The translations under genes and the position numbers were made by a program. From the NCBI RefSeq assembly GCF_016909495.1, contig NZ_JAFBFW010000001.1:496001-560000 (forward strand): a DNA stretch of 64,000 nt. The letters are read 5' to 3'. The notes under the pieces were generated by a model. That model did not search any database. It worked only from the letters and a program-made list of their open reading frames with translations, and was not told the origin of the DNA. Source of the DNA: Pantoea coffeiphila. GTDB lineage: Bacteria > Pseudomonadota > Gammaproteobacteria > Enterobacterales > Enterobacteriaceae. Shown here in pieces: positions 27,103 through 36,873 of the stretch; the stretch's first letter is position 1; every line of letters begins with the position of its first letter.

Positions 27103-28107
27103 TTACAGCTGCTCAACCTTACAGAAAGTGCCGGTTTCCAGTGATTTCACTGCCGCTTCGGCAATCGCCTGCGCCTGTAGCCCGTCGTGCAGGCCCGGCA
27201 CGGATACCGCTTCGCCATTCAGCGAGCGGACAAATGCATCCAGATGCAGGTAATAGGTTTCTTTCACGCGGTTGAACCAGTCGGCATACAGCGGTGGTCG
27301 GTTGATACCGGAGGTGCTGTAGAGCGTGGCGCCCTGCGGGCTTTGCGCCGCGGAATCGGACATTCCCTGCGAACCGAGTACGGTAATACGCTCGTCATAG
27401 CCGTATCCGGTCCGGCGCGTGTTATCCAACTGCGCCAGCGCCCCGCTGCGCATTTTCATCATCAGCACCGAGGTGTCCACATCGCCGAAGCTGGCGATTT
27501 CCGGCATTGCCAGCGCCGATCCCATGGCTCCGATGGTGTCCACTTCGTCTTCCGTCAGCCAGCGCAGCAGATCGAAAAAGTGTATTGCCTGGTCGCGCAT
27601 CTGGCCGCCGGAGGTTTGCAGATAGCTCAGCGGCGGCAGTTCAGAGGCGCGGCAAACCATCTGGATCAGTTCCGCGTTCCCAATCAGCCCCTGCTGCAAA
27701 TGCTGTTTCAGCTGGTTGTGGCTGGGATCGAAGCGGCGGTTGAAGCCGACCGTCACCGGTACCGGATGGCGGGCCACTTCGTCTACCACCCGGCGCGCTT
27801 TTTCCAGCGACAGATCGATAGGTTTCTCGCAATAGACCGCCTTGCCCGCCGCGGCCGACGCGGCCAGAAATTCGGCGTGTGATGGTGTGGACGTCGCAAT
27901 CAGGATGGTATCGATGGCATCGCTGTTAATCGCCTCCGTCACGCTACCCACGCGCGCACCGTAGCGGCTGGCAATCTCATCCGCGCGACTGCGATCCTGA
28001 TCGGCCACCATCACCAGCTCAATATCCGGATGGGCCGCCAGGTTTTTAGCATGAACCTGGCCGATAAATCCGGTGCCCAGCAGGGCAAACTTACGTTTTT
28101 GTACCAT
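27103..28107 (-). CDS. iolG: inositol 2-dehydrogenase-type Gfo/Idh oxidoreductase
   Basis: The 334-residue protein resembles IolG: Rossmann GTGFIGQVHAKNL (11-23), CEKPIDLS (E94-P96) and the catalytic set MRDQAIHFFD (D172, H176, D179), then SALAMPEIASFGDVDTS. IolG oxidises myo-inositol (or scyllo/chiro-inositol and related cyclitols) to the inosose that IolE dehydrates, so it could feed the iolDE pathway at the start of the window, although a Gfo/Idh acting on another sugar is possible. It is divergent from a LacI-family regulator with a shared operator in the 110-bp gap. Confidence 0.8.
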   Translation of the reverse strand: MVQKRKFALLGTGFIGQVHAKNLAAHPDIELVMVADQDRSRADEIASRYGARVGSVTEAINSDAIDTILIATSTPSHAEFLAASAAAGKAVYCEKPIDLSLEKARRVVDEVARHPVPVTVGFNRRFDPSHNQLKQHLQQGLIGNAELIQMVCRASELPPLSYLQTSGGQMRDQAIHFFDLLRWLTEDEVDTIGAMGSALAMPEIASFGDVDTSVLMMKMRSGALAQLDNTRRTGYGYDERITVLGSQGMSDSAAQSPQGATLYSTSGINRPPLYADWFNRVKETYYLHLDAFVRSLNGEAVSVPGLHDGLQAQAIAEAAVKSLETGTFCKVEQL

Positions 28108-28188
28108 TTTGCGACGCCTTTATAGGTTAAACATCAGTGTTCGATTGCCAGGATAGCGCCAGTGAATATACTGGCTGAATCGACTTTT

Positions 28189-28204
28189 TGATGGAATTCC
28201 ATCA
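28189..28204. promoter_or_regulatory. palindromic operator, copy 2
   Basis: TGATGGAATTCCATCA is a perfect 16-bp palindrome 13 bp upstream of the regulator start and 82 bp upstream of the divergent iolG-like start, placed for autoregulation. Confidence 0.7.
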
Positions 28205-28217
28205 TTCGGAGAAAAGA

Positions 28218-29237
28218 GTGAAGAAGATCACGCTGGAAGAGCTGGCCAGGCAGGTTGGCGTGGGAGTCGCGACCGTCGATCGCGTACTTAACGAGCGCGG
28301 CGGTGTTTCCCCGGCCACAACCCGCCGGGTATTACAGGCAGCAAGAGAAGCGGGTCTGAAGCGTATTTTGCCCGACGCACACCGCCAGCCGTGGCAGATT
28401 GCGCTGTTACTCAGCAGCAGCGATGCCTTTTTCTTCAGCCAGCTGAGTCAGGACTTTAGCAATCTTGCCGGTCAGCTGGGTTATGGCCAGGTGACGCTAC
28501 ACCGCACGCTGATTGCCGAGGATAACCCGGAACTGCTGGCGGCGCAGATCGTCAAGGCCAGCGAACAGCGCGACGGCATCATTGTATTTGCTCACGAGCA
28601 TCCGGCGATCTATGCCGCGCTTGAGCACTGTTATCAGCGCAACGTGCCGGTGATCACGCTGGCCACCGACCTGCCAGGGGCGAAGCGTTTGTGCCACGTC
28701 GGGATTAATCAGCTACAGGCCGGGCGCACCGCCGGGCTGCTGATGGGAAAAATGATCAACGGACCGGGTGAGGTGATTATCATCAGCGGGCGAATGGATT
28801 ACCTGGCGCACCGGCAGCGGGTGGAAGGATTCAGCGCGGTGCTCTCCAGCCAGTTTCCTCATCTGCGCGTGCATAAGGTGCTGGCCGCACTGGACGACCG
28901 CCAGCAGGTCAGCCGTCTGCTGGAGCAGCAGCTGTACGAGAGTAAAACCATTCACGGAGTTTACAACACCGGGCTGGGAAATCGCGAAATCGGCGAGGCG
29001 CTGGCACGCTATCGGCTGCTGAATAAAGCGGTGTTTATCACCCATGAGCTGTATCCCACCACCCGCGCGCTGCTGGCGCAGGATGCGCTGGCGCTGGCGC
29101 TCGATCAGAATACGCGGGAACTTGCTCAGCGCTCAATGACGCTGATGCTGAAATATCTGGAGCAGCAAAACAGGCCGGATGAGTACGCGGAAGGCAAGAT
29201 AGAATTTGTACTGTATACGCGGGAGAACAGTCAGTGA
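28218..29237 (+). CDS. LacI-family regulator of the divergent dehydrogenase
   Basis: The 339-residue protein has a LacI HTH of the unusual VGVATVDRVLNERGGV type and a periplasmic-binding-like sensor (IALLLSSSDAFFFSQLSQ, TLATDLPGAKRLCHVGINQL). I chose GTG at 28218 because CGGAGA lies 5 bp upstream; starts at 28188/28191 would lie within the operator. The D in TVDRV marks the subgroup that senses sugars or cyclitols. It is convergent with the lipoprotein gene and its operator half-site recurs before the Gfo/Idh gene at 25.3 kb. Confidence 0.85.
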   Translation: MKKITLEELARQVGVGVATVDRVLNERGGVSPATTRRVLQAAREAGLKRILPDAHRQPWQIALLLSSSDAFFFSQLSQDFSNLAGQLGYGQVTLHRTLIAEDNPELLAAQIVKASEQRDGIIVFAHEHPAIYAALEHCYQRNVPVITLATDLPGAKRLCHVGINQLQAGRTAGLLMGKMINGPGEVIIISGRMDYLAHRQRVEGFSAVLSSQFPHLRVHKVLAALDDRQQVSRLLEQQLYESKTIHGVYNTGLGNREIGEALARYRLLNKAVFITHELYPTTRALLAQDALALALDQNTRELAQRSMTLMLKYLEQQNRPDEYAEGKIEFVLYTRENSQ

Positions 29238-29241
29238 ACAA

Positions 29242-29264
29242 CGCGGCAGCGTGATGCTGCCGCG
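29242..29264. terminator. hairpin between convergent genes
   Basis: CGCGGCAGC (29242-29250) pairs perfectly with GCTGCCGCG (29256-29264). There is no clear T-run, so it may act for both directions or only protect 3' ends. Confidence 0.5.
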
Positions 29265-29271
29265 AAGACTA

Positions 29272-29645
29272 TCAGACTTCTTTCACGATCTGACGGGTCA
29301 GTTCGCTGCGGATATCGAAGCAGAGATTGCGCAGATTAAACTGATATTTTGGTAAGGCGATATCGTCAATGTCGCTGCCAATTTTGCCACGAATTTCCAT
29401 ATATTTATTCAGCTGGCCGTTAATGCGATCGAAACGCTGGCGGTACTGCTGATAAACCGTCACGTTGTAAGATTGCAGCGCATCCAGCTCATCACGACAC
29501 TGTCCAACGCGAGCATCAAATGCGCTCAGGGTTGGTTTTTCCACAACCGGCTGTGGAGGCGGTGGTGGCGCAACGCGCGGTTGTGGATGAACAGCACAAC
29601 CCGTGACTAAGAAAGCCATCATCAGCGCTGGAACTAATTTATGCA
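29272..29645 (-). CDS. proline-rich lipoprotein
   Basis: The 124-residue protein has signal MHKLVPALMMAFLVTGC with lipobox VTGC (C17), a proline stretch (VAPPPPPQPVVEKP) and a helical region with two cysteines. I chose the ATG at 29645, behind GGTGATGAT; an open upstream extension would bury the signal peptide. It should be anchored in a membrane leaflet facing the periplasm. I do not recognise a family. Confidence 0.75.
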
Positions 29646-30007
29646 TATCATCACCAGATTGCGTTCCTGCTTTCACAGGAGAAGGGGTAACAGTGCAAAA
29701 TCCGTCCGTTGCACACAGTTAAAGACCCGTAGCAGGCTTAGTTTTACTTTGCGATTTTCCACCTGCAAGGAAGCGAAGTGATAATAGCAAAAAATGTCGC
29801 AAATTATCTACTTACTCAACCTTAAAGCCGGTGGCTTTTTAATAAATTCTGATACGAACTATCTTTGGTTGTTAATTCGCTGGCTGGCGATACTTATGCG
29901 CAGGTGCAGGCGGGCCACCCTGTTTGCCTGTATCGTTCTTCTGAACGATAGCGCTCCGCGCGTTTAAAAATCGATACTGCACGAAATGATCCGCAGGGAA
30001 TGCCATC
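29646..30007. other. 362-bp divergent intergenic region with two hairpins
   Basis: On the + strand AAAGCC-GGT-GGCTTTTT at about 29823-29840 looks like a terminator although no + strand gene precedes it within the gap. A perfect inverted repeat TATCGTTC (29931-29938) / GAACGATA (29943-29950) lies 57 bp before the MFS gene and may be its operator. No protein gene seen. Confidence 0.5.
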
Positions 30008-31162
30008 ATGCAGGAATCACCCGCTCTCCCATCGCGACGGCTACTGTCCGCTATTGTCGCCTTTGCCGCACTGGCCCCCGGGGGCCTGATGACCGCCCCC
30101 GCTATTGCCGCACAGCTGTCGGTGCAGCTGCATCTTTCTCCTTCTTACATCGGTTTTCTGTTCTCAACGGAGCTGGGCGCGATGAGCCTTGCGACGTTCC
30201 CCGCCTGGTGGTGGCTGGGCCGATGTCACTGGCACCGCGTTGCCCTGCTGTCTGTTATCGTTTTCACGGTGGGTAATGTCGTATCGGCTTTTGCCGGGAC
30301 CTTTGCACTGCTTCTGCCGTGCCGCTTTATCGCTTCGCTGGCCGGAGGGACGCTGATGATCCTGTGCATTACCAGCGCGGCCACAACCCGCAATTCAGGG
30401 AGAGTATTTTCGTTGTGGATACTCGGGCAATTGCTACTCGGCGCGGTCGGCTTACTTGTGCTGCCACCGCTGTTTGCCCGTTTTGGCTTGATGACGGTTT
30501 ATTTACTGCTGGCCATTCTGATGATGGGCTGCTTTCCGCTGATACGCGCTTTTCCGGCCGGTTTAGCGGTACAGAAACAAACGAAGAATATCACCGGGCC
30601 ATATATGCCCGGGCTGCTGGCGGCGCTGGCAGTGCTGCTGTTCTATACCGGACAAAGCGCCGTCTGGGCATTTAGCGGAACCATTGCGGCAGATGCCGGG
30701 CTGGATCGTATTCACAGCGGGCAGATACTGGCGGTTGCTACGGTGTTCGGCATGATGGGTGCCTGCATCACCGCAGCACTGTCTTCACACAGCCACAGAC
30801 GGTTTTTATTACTGCTGGGATACGTATTATTGCTGGTGGGGATTGCGCTGTTCAGCCATCACCCGCTCAGCGTACGATTCGCGCTGGCGGCGGTGCTGTT
30901 TGAATTTTCCTGGATTTACGTCCTGCCGTTAATTCTGTCGCGGGTGGCGGCGTTGGATAACAATGGCAAACTGATGAACGCGATCAACCTGGTTATCGGC
31001 GGCGGTCAGGCGCTGGGGCCATCAATAGCCGGTTATTTGCTGGAAAATTCCGGCGGTCAAACCGGTGTTATGCTGCTGACGGCAGCCCTGTCGGTAGTGG
31101 TGTCACTGGTGTTCATCTCGCTGGCTGCATATCACCAGGCGAAAAAAAACCGCCATCGTTAA
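30008..31162 (+). CDS. MFS transporter
   Basis: The 384-residue inner membrane protein has about 12 hydrophobic segments (FAALAPGGLMTAPAIAAQL in TM1, GFLFSTELGAMSLATF in TM2, AINLVIGGGQALGPSIAGYL near the end). It is shorter than the 400-residue mean because of short termini. Substrate is not evident. CAGGGAATG precedes the ATG. The last codons lie inside a hairpin that serves the convergent fabV. Likely monocistronic. Confidence 0.78.
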   Translation: MQESPALPSRRLLSAIVAFAALAPGGLMTAPAIAAQLSVQLHLSPSYIGFLFSTELGAMSLATFPAWWWLGRCHWHRVALLSVIVFTVGNVVSAFAGTFALLLPCRFIASLAGGTLMILCITSAATTRNSGRVFSLWILGQLLLGAVGLLVLPPLFARFGLMTVYLLLAILMMGCFPLIRAFPAGLAVQKQTKNITGPYMPGLLAALAVLLFYTGQSAVWAFSGTIAADAGLDRIHSGQILAVATVFGMMGACITAALSSHSHRRFLLLLGYVLLLVGIALFSHHPLSVRFALAAVLFEFSWIYVLPLILSRVAALDNNGKLMNAINLVIGGGQALGPSIAGYLLENSGGQTGVMLLTAALSVVVSLVFISLAAYHQAKKNRHR

Positions 31163-31174
31163 CCGATGGCGGTT
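31141..31174 (-). terminator. fabV terminator embedded in the 3' end of the convergent MFS gene
   Basis: An 11-bp perfect stem AACCGCCATCG (31148-31158) with CGATGGCGGTT (31164-31174); on the minus strand it is followed by T6. It overlaps the last MFS codons and its TAA. Confidence 0.8.
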
Positions 31175-31242
31175 GATCAAGCTGAATGAAGCAGCGCGTT
31201 TAAAAACTCAGTCGCTGCTCCGTTCATTCATCCGGGCAGGAA

Positions 31243-32442
31243 TTACATCTGCACCAGATTTTTGATTTTCACATCCGGATTAACGTCAGCCGCGTAGTCA
31301 ACGCCTTCCAGACCGAAGCCGAACAGGTGCATAAACTCAGCTTTATAGCCGGCGAAATCGGTCAGCTCGTTCAGGTTTTCGTCGGTCACAACGGACCACA
31401 GACGCGTCACTTCTTCCTGCACTTCCGGCTGCAGCTCTTTGTAGTCAGCGCGCAGACGACCGGTTTCATCCAGAATCGGTGAGGCATTGTACAGGCTGTC
31501 TTTGAACAGACCGTAAACCTGCTCGATACAGCCTTCATGGGTGCCTTTCTCTTTCATCACTTTAAACAGCAGTGACAGATACAGCGGCATTACCGGGATC
31601 GCGGAACTGGCCTGAGTGACAACCGCTTTCAGCACGGAAACGCGCGCGTCGCCGTTGCCGTGAGCAGCGAGGGTGTCGCGAATGGTCAGAACACGTTTGT
31701 CCAGGTCCTTTTTCGCTTCGCCGATAGAACCGTTCCAGTAAATATCGTGGGTAATTTTCTCGCCCAGATAGGTGAAGGCCGTTGTTTTTGCGCCTTCAGC
31801 CAGCACGCCGGCTTCCAGCAGTGCGTCGATCCACATCTGCCAGTCTTCGCCGCCCATCACCGCGACGGTGCCGTCGATCTCTTCCTGTGAAGCCGGTTCC
31901 AGCGCCACATCATTGATGGTTTCTTTATCGGTATTCAGACCACGGGTGACCAGTGATTTACCGATTGGCTTCAGCGTGGAGTTGAACACTTCACCGGTTT
32001 TTGGATGGGTACGGCGCGGCGCGGCCAGGCTGTACACCACCAGATCAACCTGACCGAGGTCCTGTTTGATCAGTTCAATAGTTTTCTGCTTAACGGCATC
32101 AGAATAAGCGTCGCCGTTGATGCTTTTCGCATACAGACCTTTAGCCGTTGCCAGCTCTTCGAATGCCGCGGAGTTATACCAGCCGGCGGTGGCTGGTTTG
32201 CTCTCTTCGCCCGGGCGTTCAAAGAACACGCCCAGCGTGTCAGCACCGCAGCCGAATGCAGCGGAAATACGCGCTGCGAGGCCGTAACCCGTTGAGGCGC
32301 CGATGACCAGAACTTTTTTCGGGCCGGAAGCGATCTCGCCCTGAGCAGTAACGTACTCGATCTGTTTTTCTACGTTAGCTTTACAACCCGCCGGGTGGGC
32401 AGTAACACAGATGAAGCCACGAATGCGTGGTTTAATAATCAT
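31243..32442 (-). CDS. fabV: trans-2-enoyl-ACP reductase FabV
   Basis: The 399-residue protein matches Fab[20 protein letters not shown] at the start, a Rossmann nucleotide site ([14 protein letters not shown]) and the FabV catalytic Y-x8-K ([10 protein letters not shown]). It performs the last reduction of fatty-acid elongation with NADH. FabV enzymes resist triclosan, in contrast to FabI. The ATG at 32442 (GAGG upstream) is the conserved N-terminus; a 22-residue extension is spurious. A terminator lies 70 bp downstream. Confidence 0.93.
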   Translation of the reverse strand: MIIKPRIRGFICVTAHPAGCKANVEKQIEYVTAQGEIASGPKKVLVIGASTGYGLAARISAAFGCGADTLGVFFERPGEESKPATAGWYNSAAFEELATAKGLYAKSINGDAYSDAVKQKTIELIKQDLGQVDLVVYSLAAPRRTHPKTGEVFNSTLKPIGKSLVTRGLNTDKETINDVALEPASQEEIDGTVAVMGGEDWQMWIDALLEAGVLAEGAKTTAFTYLGEKITHDIYWNGSIGEAKKDLDKRVLTIRDTLAAHGNGDARVSVLKAVVTQASSAIPVMPLYLSLLFKVMKEKGTHEGCIEQVYGLFKDSLYNASPILDETGRLRADYKELQPEVQEEVTRLWSVVTDENLNELTDFAGYKAEFMHLFGFGLEGVDYAADVNPDVKIKNLVQM

Positions 32443-32555
32443 GTCGACCTCAATATAGGAAACTTTTTCGGCGCTAGAATACCGCTTATGCCGTTCCAGG
32501 CAAAGCACGGATGCACGCTTATCGCCCGACCGACTACTCTGAAGACGATGATTGT

Positions 32556-33896
32556 TTACTCTTTAAGCGCTAATGTGGCCGCCACACGGTACTTCGCCAT
32601 CTCATCCGGCGGCACCATGCCACCACCGGTCGCCCACACCAGATGCGTTGCGCCCGCCAGCGCTCGCGCGGAAATCCCTTGTTTTTCCAGTTGCTCACTC
32701 TGCGCTGTCAGCCGCCACGGGCCAGCCATACCGGCCAGCGCCGACGGTTCCAGCGCCAGCTGCTGATGCCGCTCGGTCAGGCCCAGCAGTGCATACATCT
32801 CTTCGTCAGTCAGTGTATAAAAGGCGCTGAGTAACCGTTCCATCGCCCGACCAACAAAACCGGAAGCACGCCCCACGGCCAGCCCGTCTGCAGCCGTAAC
32901 GTTATCAATGCCCAGATCCTGCACTGAAATGTCATCATGCAAACCGGTATGCACGCCAAGCAGCATGCACGGTGAATGAGTTGGCTCTGCAAAAATGCAG
33001 TGGACGCTATCGCCAAAGGCCAGCTTGAGGCCAAACGCCACCCCGCCGGGGCCGCCACCGACGCCGCACGGCAGATAGACAAACAGCGGATGTTCCGCAT
33101 CTACGGTAATCTGCTGCGCGGCCAGCTGCTGTTTAAGCCGATCGCCCGCAACCGCGTAGCCAAGGAATAGATTGTGCGAATTTTCATCGTCAATAAAGAA
33201 ACAGCGCTCGTCCATAGCGGCCTGTCGCCGCCCTTCCGCCACCGCCACGCCGTAATCCTGCTCGTACTCCACCACGGTCACGCCGTGGCTGCGCAGTTTT
33301 TGCTTTTTCCAGGCGCGGGCGTCGGCGGACATATGTACCGTAACGTCAAATCCAAGCGCGGCGCTGATAATACCAATCGACAGACCGAGATTACCGGTGG
33401 AACCTACCGCGATACGGTGCTGGCCAAAGAACTGGCGAAATTCAGGCTCTGCCAGGCGAACGTAATCATCCTGCGGCGTGAGCAATCCAGCCTCAATTGC
33501 CAGCTTTTCGGCATGCGCCAGCACTTCATAAATACCGCCACGCGCTTTGATTGAACCTGAAACCGGCAGATGACTGTCTTTTTTTAGCCACAAAGACCCC
33601 GTCAACTGCTGGCCATAACGCGCATCTAACACCGTTTGCAGCTTGGGCAGTGGACAGATCGGCGATTCGATAATGCCGCCGCTGGCCTGAGTTTCCGGAA
33701 AAGCGATGGCCAGCCAGGGAGCAAAACGTTCAAGCCTTGCGGCCGCATCGGCTACCTGTTCAGCACTGAGCCCTACGTGAGGATAACCTTCCTGCATGCT
33801 GGTGTAGCGAGGGTTGAACCAGGTGACGGGTTGTAATGCACACAACTCATTTAACAGTGGAAAGCTCTGTTTCAGGCTTTCAGCGTCCGTTAACAT
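32556..33896 (-). CDS. dsdA: D-serine dehydratase
   Basis: The 446-residue PLP enzyme deaminates D-serine to pyruvate and ammonia. The PLP lysine motif is SGSIKARGG (K117) and the glycine phosphate loop is [11 protein letters not shown]; length equals the family's. GGAG lies upstream of the ATG. In E. coli dsdA sits with the transporter dsdX and regulator dsdC; neither is here. Its upstream neighbour on the other strand is a glutamate dehydrogenase gene. It is 113 bp downstream of fabV's start and transcribed in the same direction, but is probably separate. Confidence 0.94.
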   Translation of the reverse strand: MLTDAESLKQSFPLLNELCALQPVTWFNPRYTSMQEGYPHVGLSAEQVADAAARLERFAPWLAIAFPETQASGGIIESPICPLPKLQTVLDARYGQQLTGSLWLKKDSHLPVSGSIKARGGIYEVLAHAEKLAIEAGLLTPQDDYVRLAEPEFRQFFGQHRIAVGSTGNLGLSIGIISAALGFDVTVHMSADARAWKKQKLRSHGVTVVEYEQDYGVAVAEGRRQAAMDERCFFIDDENSHNLFLGYAVAGDRLKQQLAAQQITVDAEHPLFVYLPCGVGGGPGGVAFGLKLAFGDSVHCIFAEPTHSPCMLLGVHTGLHDDISVQDLGIDNVTAADGLAVGRASGFVGRAMERLLSAFYTLTDEEMYALLGLTERHQQLALEPSALAGMAGPWRLTAQSEQLEKQGISARALAGATHLVWATGGGMVPPDEMAKYRVAATLALKE

Positions 33897-34298
33897 AGTT
33901 TCTTCTCCTGAATCTGGACGACATGATGTTTATTTAGTGTGATTCAACACTCGCGGCGGGCATCAACACCAAAGTATGATCGCATTCAAATTTCTGAAAA
34001 ATATAATAAAAATAGAAATATGCAGTTTACCTGCATAACTATCGGCTGGAAACCGCCCGTTAAGCAACTCCGACCTATCGTCGAGGTTAACTATGCAGTT
34101 TGAGGTCAAAAACCTGCACCAAAACGGAGCAATTTACAATTATTTAATAAGTTTGAAACTTTTTTTTGGTGTTAAATTGATGGCAGCTCAGTGAGATGTC
34201 CTGAGCTATCCACGGTAATTAGTAGTTATAACTAAGCGCCACGCGCCGGGTACATATTGGTCACCGACGAAGTGGAGCTAATAAAATAAAGGTTTGTT
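33897..34298. other. 402-bp divergent promoter region
   Basis: AT-rich control region between dsdA and the glutamate dehydrogenase. It has a 7-bp inverted repeat TATGCAG (34019-34025) / CTGCATA (34031-34037), a second TATGCAGTTT at 34092, and AGCTCAG (34185) / CTGAGCT (34201). No gene seen; promoter assignment is not secure. Confidence 0.45.
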
Positions 34299-35573
34299 AT
34301 GGAAAAGCTATCTTACGTATCTGAAGGCAGCAAGACAGCCTGGTCAACCTACCTGCAGCAGATCGATCGCGTCGCCCCCTACCTCGGTGAACTGTCGCGC
34401 TGGATCGATACCCTGCGCCACCCCAAGCGCGCGCTGATCGTTGATATTCCCCTCCAGATGGATGACGGTACCATTCGTCACTTCGAAGGCTTCCGCGTGC
34501 AGCACAACCTCTCACGCGGCCCGGGAAAAGGTGGCGTGCGCTACCATCCCAACGTTGACCTGAATGAAGTGATGGCACTCTCCGCCTGGATGACCATTAA
34601 ATGCGCGGCGGTAAACCTGCCTTACGGCGGCGCAAAAGGCGGTATTCGCGTCGATCCTTTCGCTCTGTCGGAAGGCGAACTGGAGCGTCTGACCCGTCGT
34701 TACACCAGCGAAATCGGTCTGATTATTGGGCCACAGAAAGATATTCCTGCACCGGATGTCGGCACCAATGGCAAAGTGATGGCCTGGATGATGGATACTT
34801 ATTCCATGAATCACGGCACCACGATTACCGGCGTGGTAACCGGTAAGCCGATCCACCTTGGCGGTTCTCTGGGCCGTGAAAAGGCCACCGGGCGCGGCGT
34901 ATTTATTACCGGCCGTGAAGTGGCACGCCGCAGCGGTATTGAGCTGGAAGGCGCCAGAGTTGCCGTACAGGGCTTTGGTAACGTTGGCAGCGAGGCCGCT
35001 CGCCTGTTTGCCAGCGCCGGTGGCCGCGTGGTCGCGATTCAGGACCACACCGCAACGCTGTTTAACGCTCAGGGTATCGATCTGGCAGCACTCACCGAAT
35101 GGCAGGCCACTCATAAAAAAATCGCTGGCTTCACCGGGGCTGACGTGATTAGCGATGACGCTTTCTGGGACGTGGAAATGGATATTCTGATCCCGGCCGC
35201 GCTGGAAGGCCAAATCACCCGCCAGCGTGCCGAGAAGCTGCACTGCCGTCTGGTGCTTGAAGGTGCCAACGGCCCGACCTTCCCGGAGGCGGATGACGTA
35301 CTGGCCGAACGCGGCATTACCGTGGTTCCTGACGTTATCTGCAACGCCGGTGGGGTAACCGTCAGCTACTTTGAGTGGGTGCAGGATATGGCCAGTTTCT
35401 TCTGGAGCGAAGACGAAATTAACGAACGCATGGATAAAATCATGACCGAGGCGATGATCCACGTCTGGGACAAAGCGCGTGAGAAAGAGTGCAGCCTGCG
35501 TACATCGGCCTATATTGTGGCCTGTGAACGTATTCTGATGGCGCGTAAAGATCGCGGTATCTATCCGGGCTAA
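34299..35573 (+). CDS. glutamate dehydrogenase (hexameric, 424 residues)
   Basis: The protein converts glutamate to 2-oxoglutarate and ammonia (or the reverse). It has [11 protein letters not shown], the catalytic lysine motif [10 protein letters not shown] (K113), [14 protein letters not shown] (D153) and the Rossmann [13 protein letters not shown]. The 424-residue length and sequence style are of the short NAD-type GDH seen in Bacillus RocG/GudB rather than the 447-residue E. coli GdhA, so it may be catabolic. AAAGG precedes the ATG. A hairpin follows the stop. Confidence 0.87.
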   Translation: MEKLSYVSEGSKTAWSTYLQQIDRVAPYLGELSRWIDTLRHPKRALIVDIPLQMDDGTIRHFEGFRVQHNLSRGPGKGGVRYHPNVDLNEVMALSAWMTIKCAAVNLPYGGAKGGIRVDPFALSEGELERLTRRYTSEIGLIIGPQKDIPAPDVGTNGKVMAWMMDTYSMNHGTTITGVVTGKPIHLGGSLGREKATGRGVFITGREVARRSGIELEGARVAVQGFGNVGSEAARLFASAGGRVVAIQDHTATLFNAQGIDLAALTEWQATHKKIAGFTGADVISDDAFWDVEMDILIPAALEGQITRQRAEKLHCRLVLEGANGPTFPEADDVLAERGITVVPDVICNAGGVTVSYFEWVQDMASFFWSEDEINERMDKIMTEAMIHVWDKAREKECSLRTSAYIVACERILMARKDRGIYPG

Positions 35574-35584
35574 TCCGTCTCTTT

Positions 35585-35602
35585 GGGGCGGTTTTCCGCC
35601 CC
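35585..35602 (+). terminator. hairpin after glutamate dehydrogenase gene
   Basis: GGGGCGG (35585-35591) pairs with CCGCCCC (35596-35602) around TTTT. The T-run is weak. Confidence 0.6.
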
Positions 35603-35843
35603 TGTTCAGTGCCTTGCGTGCTATTTCAGCCACAACACCGGCGTTTTACCTTCGATGAGTGACTCGTCGTTCCTTCTATCAAATCACGCCATTTTTAGCT
35701 CCCGACTTGCTGTCTGACTCTCTGTCACTGATAGCGGAATATTTGCACCCGAGTGCAGATATCGCTACCGGCCTGCTATACTGTCGAAAAAATTTCGGAT
35801 TCAGATCCTTTTCCACACTGATAACAGCGGGTTACGGCTCACG

Positions 35844-36869
35844 ATGCAGAAAAAAAACTTACCTAAAGCGCCGATGAGAAAAGTGACCGCCAGCGATGTC
35901 GCTCACAGAGCAGGCGTTTCAAAATGGACGGTATCTCGGGCGTTCACCGACGGTGCATCCATCTCCCCGGCGACCCTGGAGCGCGTGAAGGCCGCAGCCA
36001 GTGCGCTGGGCTATCGCCCTAACCTGCTGGCCCGCAGCCTGTCCAAAAAAAGCTCGCGCATCATCGGCGTGGTGGTTGATGAGCTGCACAATCCAAACCT
36101 GATGCCGCTGCTGGACGAAGTGACCCGGCAGCTGCAGCAACGGGGATATCTTGCTCTGCTGCTGAACATCAGCCAGCGCGATGAAGGGCTCTTGACCCTC
36201 GCCGACCAGCTACAGGTTGACGGGCTGCTGTTTATGGGAACGCTGCTCAGCGAGGAAATTATTCGTCTGGCGCAGGATATTCACCACATCCCTCTGGTAC
36301 AGATAGGGCGCAGCAGCACCCATCCTTATATTCAGGTGGTCACCACCGATGGCTACCAGGCCGGGGTTGCTATGGCTGAGCTGCTACACGGTGAGGGGTT
36401 TCGTCGCTTTGGCTATATGAAAGGCCCGGATACCGACTCCAGCCAGCTGTTACGCTTTGATGGCTACCGTGACCGTCTGCTGGAACTGGGCGTTGATGAA
36501 GCGCGGCTCACCATGCTGCATGCTAATCATTATCAGCGAGCCAGCGGCTATCATACCCTCGCTCACTATTTAAATCAGACCAGTGCAGACCGGCGAATTG
36601 ACGCCCTGTTTTGCGAAAATGACGTTCTGGCCATCGGGGCAATTGAAGCGTTGCGGGCAGCAAATGCCTCAGGTTTGATGGGAATTGTTGGCTTTGACGG
36701 GATTGAGCTGGCCGCATCGGAGAGCTATTGCCTGACAACCTGCGGCCAACCCTTTTCCGAACTGGTGCCCGATGCGGTGCGTCGTCTGACCTCCCCCTAG
36801 ATTGAGGAACACAACGCGCTTTATCCCGGCAGGATTGAACTACGCGATTCGCATCGTCGTCATCGATGA
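35844..36869 (+). pseudogene. LacI-family regulator cut short by an in-frame amber codon
   Basis: The frame encodes a LacI HTH (VTASDVAHRAGVSKWTVSRA) and sensor domain (SSRIIGVVVDELHNPNLMPL, GIVGFDGIEL). It meets TAG at 36798-36800 after RRLTSP, but the same frame continues for 22 codons, IEEHNALYPGRIELRDSHRR, to TGA at 36867-36869; this is how family C-termini usually end. The full frame gives ~341 residues, normal for LacI proteins, against 318. CAG to TAG is the simplest change. The product may keep DNA binding but lose its last strand; it could still work, or it could be a sequencing error. It probably governs the isomerase gene downstream. Confidence 0.72.
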
Positions 36870-36873
36870 AAGG

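Noticed and set aside
29242-29264. Riboswitch or sRNA at a GC-rich hairpin
   Set aside because: It sits between convergent stop codons and has no transcript context other than termination.
34512-35633. 373-codon open frame antisense to the glutamate dehydrogenase gene
   Set aside because: Shadow of a conserved gene, without ribosome site or family match.
35844-36869. Genome-wide amber suppression as the reason for two in-frame TAG codons
   Set aside because: Several intact genes here end in TAG at their normal length, so TAG acts as a stop; separate point mutations or errors are simpler.
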